From the NCBI GenBank assembly GCA_037367405.1, contig JAZKJV010008882.1, positions 1,984,001 to 2,048,000 on the forward strand: a stretch of DNA of 64,000 bases, written 5' to 3'. Numbering within the stretch: the first letter of the stretch is position 1; each line of letters opens with the position of its first letter. Position numbers and translations under genes: made by a program. This document shows, one piece after another, positions 12,449 to 22,599 of the stretch. Source of the stretch: Ottelia alismoides (taxonomy: Eukaryota > Streptophyta > Magnoliopsida > Alismatales > Hydrocharitaceae). The notes below the pieces were generated by a model. It was given only the letters and a program-made list of their open reading frames with translations. It ran no database searches and was not told the DNA's origin.

Positions 12449-12960
12449 GAAATAAATTGATGCCTAAATGGTCGGACAATAAAAGAACAAGGGATGAGAG
12501 ACATATAGTGTTTATGGCCACATCTTTGATGACAGGGAGAAAAACCAATGGCCGCAGAGTGAAGCGGTTGCCTAGATTTGATTGTGAAATGAAAAAGCAC
12601 CACCTTCACCCATGCAAGATCGATGATGACTCACCGATTAATATCCTCCTGACCTCCATGTTTGCCAAGCTCAAACTCGGATCTGCCAAGAAGTCAAGAG
12701 AGATCATTCAATTGGCAGATCGGTCCATTAAACGGTCGAGGGGAACCATTTCAGTCATCGTTACTTTCCAAGGTGCTCTATTACAGATAGACTTCACGGT
12801 CATTGACATTGAACACCGAGGAGAGTTCACCCAGTCTCCGATCATTCTCGGGACGCCGTTCTTAGCCTTGGCTAAGGCAACTATAGATTGCGAGACCGGG
12901 GAGATCGATTTCACTGCATTGGGAGCACTTCGACCTCACCCGATCTTTGAGGACACATGA
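12445..12960 (+). pseudogene. Retropepsin-like protease region, element A
   Basis: The frame (no ATG at its 5' edge; it continues gag after a frameshift) carries the hallmark order of Athila-type aspartic proteases: IIQLADRSIKRSRG, then IDFTVIDIE, then SPIILGTPFLALAKATIDC. The catalytic Asp-x-Gly-Ala/Ser site is expected just before MFAKLKLG, and here reads DDDSPIN. The active-site glycine is therefore lost and the enzyme is probably dead. The frame ends at a single TGA at 12958, after which it stays open to 13791. Confidence 0.75.
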
Positions 12961-13791
12961 TATTCCAAGATAAACCGTAAAGTTGCAGACAGTCGTGACC
13001 TTCGAGAGACAGTTGAGTCCCATCTCTCTACTACACCTGAGATATCGACCGTTCAGATGACCATTGGTTCAGAGATTCCCTACACCTCCACATCACCCAC
13101 TGCTTGCATCCCCACCACTGTGACCGCTTCTAGAGAGGACTCGCAACCAGAAGCTGCACCTGAGTCAGACATGATCATTTCTTATTTCCTTGAATATTTA
13201 GATGATCAGACACATGAGCTGAAAAATGCCAAGATAACTGAGAACACTATGCCATACCAAAGATGTGTTTTGACCCTGCAGGAGTATTACAATGCATATG
13301 GTGACTCATCTAATGATGAACCTTTGGTCAGCATCTCACTACATCCTAGACCTGCACCAAAAGAGACAACTGGGGCCAAATTGACCAATCTTGATAAATC
13401 GGTTGCTCCATCCTCTAGTCAGTCATCTGGTAAGAAGAAGAAGAAGAGTATTGATTCCTCGTGGTGTTCCCCCGAACCCCTCAAAGCTTGTCACTCTCCT
13501 CTTCCTCTTGATGCTTCAGGTTCTAGAAAACCGGCTAAGAAAGTTATCTTCGATGTACTAGAGAAGGAACTTTTTGAAGAGTCCTCATCAGGTCCGGATG
13601 AGGTGATCTATATGAGTGAGCTCAGTTCTGCCGTTCTGAAGCCATATTTGAGCAAGTTGCCGTATGTCGACCCTCGTTGGACGTTCCCTACACCTCACTA
13701 TTATTCTTCGGAGGATGATTCTGATAACGACACATGTGTATACTACCCACCCCTTCGCTCCCGCAAGAAGGTCCGTCACAAACCTTCTTGA
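12961..13791 (+). CDS. Extra ORF of element A, unknown function
   Basis: From 13057 (ATG) the frame encodes 244 residues. It is in the same frame as the protease and the 32 codons between are open, so the ancestral product was probably a gag-protease-X fusion broken by one TGA. It has an acidic N-terminal half, a Ser/Lys linker (SGKKKKKS), an acidic stretch (EKELFEESS) and a basic C-terminus (RSRKKVRHK). It contains no RT, RNase H or integrase motif. It lies where pol should be: the next 100 bases already match the post-integrase region of element B. It may be a leftover of gag/pol or a divergent accessory protein. I do not recognise it. Confidence 0.55.
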   Translation, partial: YSKINRKVADSRDLRETVESHLSTTPEISTVQMTIGSEIPYTSTSPTACIPTTVTASREDSQPEAAPESDMIISYFLEYLDDQTHELKNAKITENTMPYQRCVLTLQEYYNAYGDSSNDEPLVSISLHPRPAPKETTGAKLTNLDKSVAPSSSQSSGKKKKKSIDSSWCSPEPLKACHSPLPLDASGSRKPAKKVIFDVLEKELFEESSSGPDEVIYMSELSSAVLKPYLSKLPYVDPRWTFPTPHYYSSEDDSDNDTCVYYPPLRSRKKVRHKPS

Positions 13792-13893
13792 TCCTTGTAT
13801 ATTCTCACTCCTTGTATAGATTTTCCTCCCTTTATTTTCCTCCCTCCCCCGTGATTCACATCACTCGCCCCATATCAGTATCATTTTCATTTT

Positions 13894-14169
13894 GTGGCTA
13901 TACTTAGGATGATTGGATCCTAAGTAGGGGGGTGAGTGAACCGAGTTGATCCTTTTCTTCTTGTATATTCTTTTCCACTCTCATCGGCTACCCAATCTTG
14001 TGTTATATCCAATACTTCATCTGACCATAGCCTAAGTATAGAGGGGTCGATGTCCGCTGTGTATTCTCCCATATTCTTATATTCTTTTCATCCACTTATA
14101 CTTAGTACGAGCTATGGCTTTTTGTCACCTAGTTCCATGAGGACATAGCACATGCCAAGTATAGGGGGT
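13894..14169 (+). repeat. Array of hairpins with G-run tails, element A
   Basis: The first hairpin (13901-13926) has a perfect 10-bp stem TACTTAGGAT with a 6-base loop, then a G6-7 run. A half-site with AGCCTAAGTATAGAGGGG lies near 14030. A longer imperfect hairpin spans about 14098-14169 and ends AAGTATAGGGGG. Sequence and order match the array in element B (6761-7119), so the array is a conserved component of the family. Confidence 0.75.
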
Positions 14170-14249
14170 GTGTATATATTACATATATACTTTACCCATA
14201 GCTCGTACTTTCACATATTTTCTGTATATATTATACAATAATTACGGGG

Positions 14250-14460
14250 TGGGTGAATTTAGTAAAAAAACTTTTCCAAAAAAAACTCAAAAAAACTATT
14301 TTCAAAAAAAAGTTTTTCAAAAAAAAACTTTTTCAAAAAAAATCTTGAAAAAAAGCAAAAACCTTTTTCCAAAAAAAAAAGAAAACATCCTTCTTCTTTT
14401 CCTTTATCTTTCAAAAGAAAGTCACACAAATCAAAATCACAAAAAAAACTAACTAATAAG
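14250..14460 (+). repeat. A/T homopolymer-rich low-complexity tract
   Basis: Irregular runs of A6-A9 alternate with CTTTTTC blocks, giving a quasi-periodic, partly self-complementary tract. It follows the hairpin array in element A and has no equivalent in B. An ORF through it is composed of Lys, Phe and Ser only and is not credible. Confidence 0.6.
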
Positions 14461-15710
14461 TTGGTTTAATCCCTGACACCTTCACATTCACATGAGACTA
14501 GTGAAGTTCAAGAACACTTGGTTTATGAGGTCTTGAGATTATGAGTTAACCAACCTTAGTCATTAGGGTCCTTGACTCAATTATTCACATTTCCCTGGTT
14601 TGAAAGATTTGTGTGCTATATTGCATGCTTAGTTTCTACCTTAAGAATATGATCAGCACCTCACATACACGACTGTAATTATGATGAGATGAGTTGAAGT
14701 TGAAATATCACTTGAGGAACTGGGATGAGGGATTTGAGTTTGGACTTGAGTTGATGATGCTCGAGGATGGGATAAAATCAATGAAGGCTTCATGAAACCT
14801 AAGTGTCGGCACCTTTAGCCAGTATGAGAACATGGTTCTTGTTCTATCTCTTGACATTTACCTATGTTCTAGGGTGTGATGAAATCTAAAAAAATTGTTG
14901 ATCAGTGTGCGCCAACTCTTGGTAAAAGCAGTGGAGCTAACCAAAGATATTACAAAGCAATTAAATGTTAAAGAAAAGCTCCCATTCCATACAAAGTCAA
15001 ATATTAAAGAGCTTTCACTAAAGGTGAGCGCTCCCAACCATTTCAAAGTGTCCACTTGGACCACCGCTATTAGGATCAGGAGTCGGGCTTGCACCAAAAA
15101 AGGGCTCTGCATCGTAAATGCTACAAGTCTGGGTGTAGAAGGTACGATAGGTACTCAAAAAAGGCACACTCCGGTGTATTCTCAGGATAACAAGTGCAGA
15201 CGACTCCAACTTCTCTTGACGGACGCACTAATCAATAACCAAAAAAATACATGTGTTGAGTTAATAAGGCACTCGAGAGTATCCTTGTTCCAATGAGAGT
15301 GAGAGAAGAAATGACACAATCCTATGCCCTCCATCAATTGGCCTTCCATCTACACTCTCAGGTTTGGCAACTAAAGAGACGGTGGATTGGATGTAAGAAA
15401 TGGTTTATTCCCTAGTGTTGAGGATCGGGTTCTTAGGAGAGTCTCTTGGACTGGAACCTTCGGTGACGTTGCGACTCTACTCTTGTAACTGCAGTCAACA
15501 CTTAAGTCACATCCCTACTATATATGTATACAAAGAGAGTCTGATTATTAGGGAAATTTGATACCTTTTGACTAGAGCTTGGTTCATCTTAGAATTTTAG
15601 AATCTCTAAAACCAAGAGTTCTTGAATGGATCAAGTCTTGTATTCACATGCACGGTCAGGGGATATTCCAACTTATTCATTCTTTATTTGCTTGAGGACT
15701 AGCAAAGTTT
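14461..15710 (+). other. Non-coding 3' internal region of element A
   Basis: No recognisable gene. Short ORFs (up to 133 codons at 14895-15296) show no family resemblance. It sits between the hairpin array and the polypurine tract, as 7120-8458 does in element B. Confidence 0.5.
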
Positions 15711-15723
15711 AAATATAGGGGGC
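15709..15723 (+). other. Polypurine tract, element A
   Basis: TTAAATATAGGGGGC directly precedes the 3' LTR start at 15724. Its AAATATAGGGGG core is nearly the same as the tail of each hairpin in the upstream array. Confidence 0.8.
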
Positions 15724-18533
15724 TGATGAATCCGCGATTCATCATCTCAATATCTTGATCTTAGCAAAATCCCTGAGTAAAATCCCAAATAAATGTATAT
15801 AAAATCAATAAATTAACAAAATGACTCTTGTAAATAAAACACACTAATTAACATATATTACAATTACAAATAGAAAGCCGTAAATAAATGAGTTTTTGAC
15901 CTATAAATAGCCCAAAACTTCATATATTTTAATAATTTCATTTAAACTCCTTTTTGTCTAAATCTTTGTCTAACTTGTTCATAAAATTGTATACAAAAAT
16001 ACAAAACAAATTTCACTTCAAATAAATGCTCATAGATCCCAAAAGAAAAAAAAGTCGTAAAGTCCAACTTACCGGTCAAATTCCCGCTCAGTATGAAATC
16101 CAAATTCACCAAACACACTTTTAAAGTTCAAGAGTACATTGTATATTATGTAAATATTCATTCTTTCTTCATTTTTGTTTTATCTTTCTTAATTGCTATA
16201 AAAAAACAAAAAACAATATTGTGTTATATTTTGATTATAGTATTTTATTGTATTTTTCTATTGTAAATATCTCTTATTTAAAAGATGAAATAATATAAAT
16301 TAGAAAAGCAGACAAAAAATGTACATGTTGTTTGTCTTCTTTTGTAAATTCTCCACTCCTTTTCTTCTCTTTTATTTTTATTGTATTTTAGTAACATACT
16401 TTATTTATTTATTATTTATTTCCTATTCTCCACATTAACTTCTCTTCTACCACCAACTTCCATTCAACTCCACCATTTTTTAATAACCTCCATTACACTC
16501 CATATTCTTCATACATCCTCCCATTCAACTCCACCACCTATCTAACCTCCTTTTCTCTTCTCTTTATATTCATCTCTACATCCACATTTTTTTGCATCCA
16601 CCGCTCTAGTAGAAAAAAGAGAGATCTTGGAGTGTTTTGTTGGTGACAACGACGAAGCGTCTTCCTCAAACGACAACCTCCTTCAGGCGAGATCTGCAGA
16701 GCTCCACTCCGCGTCACGAGTTCCCCATCAAGCTCGCGTAGCTTCTTTGATTTTTATTTCACCAATCGGATCGAAGCGAAGATAGGAGTCCAGCATAGCT
16801 GCTCTGCACATCCGCGAACTTCAGGTAAGTATTTCCTCTCGTATCCCTTGTTATTTTGTTTATCTCACATTTTGTTTCCTTGTTATTTTCACCGCCGCCA
16901 TCATTTTATATAACACCGTACCATCACCATCTCCACCACCTTCATCTTCTTCTTCATCCCTCTCTACCACTATTTTTTATTTTAGTTCATTTATTTTCTG
17001 TTCTGTTCAAAAAATTTTAAAAAATTAATTAAAACAAAACAAACAAATCAAAAAATTAAAAAAAAAACAACGTCGTAGGTGGCCGGCCCACCCCCACCCC
17101 CACCAGTCACTGCCTTGAGAAACCGCCCCAGCGGGGCACCGCCGGCAGTCGCGCCACCCGCCGTGCGCTTATCCCGTCACACCTCCTGCCAGCCCTAGCC
17201 GACCACCCCACACCGCCCGCAGCACACCGCCACCTCTGCCATTGGCCGGACACCACACTTTGCCAAGCCGCCGAGCTCCTCCAGCTGACCCGTCACCCTA
17301 TACTCGCGCGCAGATCATGCTGCCCCGTCGCGTTACCCCCACCGTCTTGCCTTAGCGGCTGGAGAAGAAGGTCCACCTTATTATTTTTTATTGTAAAAAT
17401 TGTAATATTCCCTTGCATAGTTTTTTTTATTTCAAAAGAATCCTCGTGCAATTTTTTTATGCATTCAAAGTTTTATTTCAATTTGCTCGGATAACCCTAT
17501 GTTCATGTTTTAATTTGGACCTCATTATTGTATCTTTTATTTCAATGAAAAGTAACATGGTATTGAGCAACAAATTGTCTACCATATGGATATTTATTTA
17601 TATTTTTGTGAGATGTTGTCGATTAATTAAAAATATTTAACTGAAATATTATATATTTTACCCAATCAGTGTTCTTAATTTCATATCTCACTCACGGTTG
17701 CTCCAAAAATTCTTAAAAAATCAGGAATGGTGACTTGACATTGCTTATATTACTATCCAAATTTCACATCAATTGGAGTTATCTTGTGCCTTAAATAAAT
17801 TATAGAGGGTCTTTAGTAAATGATTTTTAATTAAATCCACACTTTCATTTTTGCGAAATTTCAACTCTCCTGGATTGCATGTATAAATACCATTTTGAGA
17901 TATTCACACTCTGTATAAATTGCTATTGTGGATTTATTATCAACTAAGTACTCACCGTCACTCTATTTTCACTAAAAATTCCATAAAAAATCCACATTTT
18001 GTCAAAAAATCCAAAAATATTATTGTAGTATCCTTGCATCATGTTTTCATTCCAGTATTTTTTTCAAGAATTTTACATTCTGTTTGTGGAAAAATTTCTA
18101 AAAACCCATAAAAAAGCGTGTATTTTTAATTATTGCATTTTAATTCCTAAAATTTCAAAAAAATATGTTTTGTGTTCCTCATTGGATTAGTATTTTAGGA
18201 AAAAAATACAATTTGGCTAAAATATACTTATTTCCTATTAAAATTAATTTAGCCCAATTATGTTCTTTCTTAGTGTCTTAATTCACTTGCATATTACATT
18301 TTGTACTCATTTTGCATAAAAAAGTTAAAAATCTTTATGGAAACCTAGACCTATGTTTTTGAATTAGCACGGCGTTCCTTCCTTTACCTCCCTGTGTTCG
18401 ACCCCGGACTTGCCCGGGATATAAATTAAAGCCGAGATACTCTTCACGGAGATCTTCTCTCGATTCTGACTGGTTCGCTAAGTACACATACTACAACGAA
18501 CACAAATTATATACCGTATTCAACGATTCATCA
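15724..18533 (+). repeat. 3' LTR of element A
   Basis: Direct repeat of 114-3029. Its first 21 bases are a perfect hairpin: TGATGAATC, CGC, GATTCATCA. The last 9 bases are again GATTCATCA. It is followed by the AGCAC duplication. A TATA-like CTTTATATTC lies near 16562 and a GC-rich block at 17080-17350. Confidence 0.93.
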
Positions 18534-18538
18534 AGCAC

Positions 18539-19650
18539 TCAAGTTGAGTCCCATCCTGCATGGGTAAAATAGACTCAACACACACAACGAATAATAAAGT
18601 CCAAGCCCACAATAATATACAACAAGTATGAATAGCAAAAACTTCGATTTGTCTTGAAGACATCTTCTACGATTCTTCGCAGCGGGAACTCCATTACGAG
18701 CTTCTAACCTCCATTATTATGAGCATCCTCGATGAATGGGACCCCTACCATAGAAGAGACAATATTAATATATTTTGAAGATTATCAACACATATATATT
18801 AATGCAGAAAACATCACATCACAGAATTGACCTAGATAAAATAAAAATCAACTTAACCACCATATAAAACCTAAATAATTATATTAATGAAGTTGTTTCC
18901 CCAGTAACGGCGTCATCTGTGAAGCATTAAATGCTTATACTAAGTTGATCCATTGTAGTACGAGCACATATCTTATCTTACACAACCAAATGAATGATCT
19001 CTACGAAGAGGATTCGTCTTTAATTTTTTTAACATGGGAAGTCTAGAGTCAAACACAAGTACACGAGTCATAATACAGTTATTTAGGTGTTTAAATATAT
19101 AGGCTAAGCGAACGATAAATTATCTAGGTTTAATCAAACACACAATGCAGACAAATAATGCAAGATAATGCACATCACAAATGTATGCATGATTGAGACA
19201 AAATGTGATGATGAAACACATTAATGCATGTTGGAAAACAACAAGGAGATGAACAAAACGATAGTACTTGCAAATGCAACATAATTATGCCCTAGAATGA
19301 TTTATCATATTTAAGCAGATGATCTTATTAATAAAGATATATCTAATTAATAAAGATCCAATTGAGCAAATAATTGAATACAAATTTCATTTTACTACGA
19401 ACTTCAGTATCTCATTTATCACTAATGACACGATTAAACAATCATCATCAAATCAAAGAATAACCACACAAAAGATAATTAAATGAGAAACAAAATGTCA
19501 CTGAATTCATCTCAATCGGATATACGATGCTCAAGTTAATCAACTTAGAATCTAAGCGCATAAATATAATAAAACATGAATGACAACATGACAAACAAGT
19601 CATTGGATGGACTGAAATGTAAATATGAAAAATCGACAATGTAATTTATT
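18539..19650. other. AT-rich intergenic stretch, nothing recognised
   Basis: It follows the right target duplication of element A. No ORF shows family resemblance and no clear repeat boundary is seen. It probably belongs to an older, unclassified element into which A inserted. Confidence 0.4.
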
Positions 19651-19652
19651 GA

Positions 19653-19893
19653 ATACCCCATGTATAGGGGTATTTATGCAATAATGGATAATTGTCAGGG
19701 CATTGATGCAATTTGCCCAAACCCACACGCGTCGTGTGAGACCATGGTTCGACTGAGAGGCTTGTGGCTTGGGACACATGGTAAACACATGTGCTTCGGT
19801 TGGAGGCTCTGCATGAACGAAGCTATAGGTCTGGAGTAGTCAATGTAGATAAAATTGGACTGTTGGATCATCCCCAGACTGGGATGATCCAAC
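19653..19893. repeat. Two short perfect hairpins
   Basis: AATACCCC / GGGGTATT brackets a short loop at about 19653-19675. GTTGGATCATCCC (19862-19874) pairs with GGGATGATCCAAC (19881-19893) across a 6-base loop, a 13-bp perfect stem. Function unknown; they could be MITE ends or chance. Confidence 0.5.
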
Positions 19894-19989
19894 GATGCAT
19901 GTGCTTCCTCCCCAGTACAAAAGCATGGAGGAGACGAGAAGCCTTCATTGGAGCCAGGTCTTCAAGCCGCATCTGTAGGCAGTCCTCAG

Positions 19990-21420
19990 ATGAGCCTCCT
20001 TAGTGTGTACGCAAGCAACTAAACCACAAACAATGAGGGGGGTGCTCTTCCAAAACGATGGTGAATTAATTACGTTTATTTTTAAGGGTCAAGTTCAATT
20101 AGCAGTCCCATTTTTTTATTTTTGATTTTCTATTTTTTGGATTTTTTTTAAAAATAACGCCTAACGAGCTTTCCGATTTCCTCTTTGATTAATTTGAGTC
20201 GAAAACAGAGCAGGCATGGGTTGAGCTTCAAGTGAAGCTCCGATCATTGTTGGACCCTCTCAACCAAGGAGAGTAGCTCGAACAACCATTAGGACAATCG
20301 CAGCATGGCCTCTAGCCATGGGTCACATCAGAGGTATACCCCCACGGTCGGACCTCGATTGCTCCTCCCCCTGTCACGAGGAGGAGAAGAAGCCCGAGAA
20401 AGCCTCTCACGGAGGGTGGATGCCGTGGAATGGAGGAGCTGAAGGTGATTTTGTGGAGATGTACGACTGTTGTAGAAGATGGATCATGGGTCTAGTAACT
20501 GTCGAGCGTTTACCATAGAGGATGGGTCGTGGGGCTTTTAGGGCATTGGGTGGAAGATGGAGATCATGGCTTCGTTGGAGAGGTGTTGGATCATAGGGGA
20601 GTGGTCTGATGTGGCGGAGAGAAATAGGAGAAGAAGAGGGAAAAATGAGGTGATTGCGGTTGAGCATGCACTACAGAGGAAGACGATGGTCCTCATCCAT
20701 TGGATGAGGTGCATCCAAGGGCTGAGGGGCGAGCGCGCGTGGGCGACATGGTTGGAATCTATCAGAAAGATCTGATGATTGTGAGCTAGGCATGAATGGA
20801 GGAACATGATTACATCCATCAAACGAATCGAACGATGGAGAAATAAGGCCTGGGTTACTGAAGGGCGAAGCCACGTGGATAGCGAATATGGTGCCATATG
20901 GCCCAATAGGAAAATTTAAAAATAAGAAAAATAAAGGAAAATAAAAAATAAAATAATCAGAGGTTGGATTAGAAAAGTATTTAACATGGAAGTTGTAGAT
21001 CTCGATGAGGCCTATACGTTTCATGTTGAATAAAAAGTCAAAATAGGTCATATATAAATACTTATACTTTTAAGTATTTCTTATAGGATTAAAAAACTCG
21101 TTTTCTATTCTCTTTTGAGTTTTTTTATATTTTTTATTTGTATTTAATTTAAAAGCCAATATATACAAGAATTATCTATTTTTTGGATTTTTAATGATTA
21201 ATAAAACACATAAATATAACACAATAATTTAGTTAATTATATACATTAATTAAGATTAGTTATACACAAAGGGTTATGTTAATTAATGTTAATTATATTA
21301 GATTTTATTGAAAATTCTCAAGTATGATAAACAATAAATAAATAATAATATGATCAATCACAAGTTTATCAAGAACAAGAGAGAAAGTTTTTACCCAAAA
21401 ATAGCGATGATTAGTTACTC
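19990..21420 (-). repeat. LTR-like fragment, minus strand
   Basis: Read on the minus strand, about 20985-21045 contains ATCTCGATGAGG-type text with CATCGAGATCTACAACTTCC. That is the same phrase found in the U3 of elements A/B (about 5290 and 9000), followed by a pyrimidine- and GC-richer zone as in those LTRs. No ends or target duplication could be placed, so this is a decayed LTR fragment of a related gypsy family, at low certainty. Confidence 0.35.
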
Positions 21421-21518
21421 GAGCGAACTCCAACCAATCATCAATGAGTTTAGAGTCAAAAGAATATACGTGTGACCGCTAGAGTTCACATGTGAGGAAG
21501 ACAATAATAAAAAGAGAC

Positions 21519-21520
<2 letters not shown>

Positions 21521-21548
<28 letters not shown>
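21521..21548. repeat. (TG)14 microsatellite
   Basis: Fourteen perfect TG units directly abut the palindromic MITE that starts at 21550. Confidence 0.97.
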
Positions 21549-21549
<1 letters not shown>

Positions 21550-21553
<4 letters not shown>

Positions 21554-21933
21554 ATAGGGAGTATGCACCCAGGTGTATGTAATTCTACATGCACCCGGGC
21601 CTATAACTCCCAATTTTTTTTACTTTTCCGAAAAATACCACCATGTATATTCATCGATATATTCCTCCTATATGTCATTCCAATTTCATCAGAAACAGAG
21701 ACCCCTACATCCTCCATCTAGAACACATTATTTTAACGGTCTTAAAATTGCTGTAATCGACATGTTCTGGATGGAGGACGTAGGGGTCTCTGTTTCTGAC
21801 GAAATTGTAATGACATATAGGAGGGATATATAGATGAATATACATGACGGTATTTTTCGGAAAAATAAAAAATTTGGGAGTTATAGGCCCGGGTGTATGT
21901 AGAATTACATACACCTGGGTGCATACTCCCTAT

Positions 21934-21935
<2 letters not shown>
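21550..21935. mobile_element. Palindromic MITE M1 in a microsatellite
   Basis: The 386-bp unit is an almost complete inverted repeat: GGATAGGGAGTATGCACCC at the left is mirrored by GGGTGCATACTCCCTATCC at the right, and complementarity continues to a short central loop near 21735. It lies between (TG)14 and (TA)18. The inner arms (21644-21718 and complement) match those of M2 at 62407-62794, including CAGAAACAGAGAC, but the outer 90 bases do not. Insertion in TA repeats recalls the Micron MITEs of rice; identity with that family is not established. The RNA would fold into a long hairpin and could feed small-RNA production. Confidence 0.8.

Positions 21936-21973
<38 letters not shown>
21936..21973. 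repeat. (TA)n microsatellite
   Basis: A tract of about 18 TA/AT units immediately right of MITE M1. Confidence 0.95.
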
Positions 21974-21976
<3 letters not shown>

Positions 21977-22313
21977 TTATAGGATTTAGGTCGATCTCGT
22001 CTAGAAATTATGTTTGCTTATGTTTAGCTCGATATTCCTTCACCTACAAAGGCGTATTTTCTTCATTTTAATGTTTGATTCAAGAGTTTTTTTATGGGTT
22101 CTCGACTACCATAAGCATCCATTTGGATATTATATGTTTTATTTTGATCAAAATATATATTTTAAAGATTCAGTTAGTATGGCACACTCCAATGATCACT
22201 ATAAAAACCTCTTTATTGGGGGGGGGGGGGGTCAAAACGTGATTTTTTACATGCATCCCCTAAGACTAACTTTGGTCCATGTGATGGAGTTGTGTTACAA
22301 CCATACTTTACCC
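21974..22313. other. Intergenic, with G14 homopolymer
   Basis: No gene is seen. A run of 14 G (22218-22231) stands out. Such a run is uncommon in AT-rich plant DNA and may also be an assembly-sensitive spot. Confidence 0.6.
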
Positions 22314-22560
22314 TTAGACTAGCATTATTGCTATTTTTCTTAAGTTATGTATTAGATCAACATGCAATACTTCCACAGACTTTGCAATCAATTCAATTGT
22401 GCGACCATCCACATTGACCACATATGGTCCCTTGTCTCTCAAGTGGTCAAAGGCACGCTCCTTAGTTACAACGTTCCCCTCATTCTCGATGTCACGTGGT
22501 TGGACTACCTCGAGGTGCCCGACAAAGGTATGTTGCCTCAACACCAACTCATCACTGTAA
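22314..22560 (-). pseudogene. Unrecognised short coding-like fragment
   Basis: The minus strand is open for about 77 codons with balanced composition (for example ERAFDHLRDKGPYVVNVDG), which looks coding rather than random. No start, no partner exon and no family is recognised. It may be an exon or a transposon remnant. Confidence 0.3.
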
Positions 22561-22599
22561 AGACCAATCTTGTTTCCAAGATAAAAAGAACATAGTAAT

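Larger units (their letters stand above)
114..18533 (+). mobile_element. Element A: complete Athila-like gypsy LTR retrotransposon, non-autonomous
   Basis: Two direct LTRs (114-3029 and 15724-18533) bound this element, with a perfect 5-bp target duplication AGCAC on both sides. LTR ends are TG...CA (CG in the 5' copy) with 9-bp inverted ends TGATGAATC/GATTCATCA. A tRNA-Asp primer site follows the 5' LTR and a polypurine tract precedes the 3' LTR. The interior has gag and retropepsin-like remnants plus one unidentified ORF. No reverse transcriptase, RNase H or integrase is seen, so it probably depended on a related autonomous element. Element B is inserted in its gag. Athila assignment rests on the tRNA-Asp site, the protease wording and the relationship to B; LTR length is also large. 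By eye the LTRs differ at roughly 8-10% of positions over the first 150 bp, indicating an old insertion. Confidence 0.92.

Noticed and set aside
13894..14169. Hairpin row as a CRISPR-like array or bacterial terminators
   Set aside because: Spacers are not regular and the setting is a plant retrotransposon; hairpin plus G-run lacks the T-run of an intrinsic terminator.
20318..20906. Overlapping ORFs on both strands as a small gene cluster
   Set aside because: Same pyrimidine-rich LTR-like composition as in elements A/B (minus strand), no family resemblance.
22218..22231. G14 run as a G-quadruplex regulator
   Set aside because: A single homopolymer has no G-tract spacing, no gene is adjacent, and length may be uncertain in assembly.
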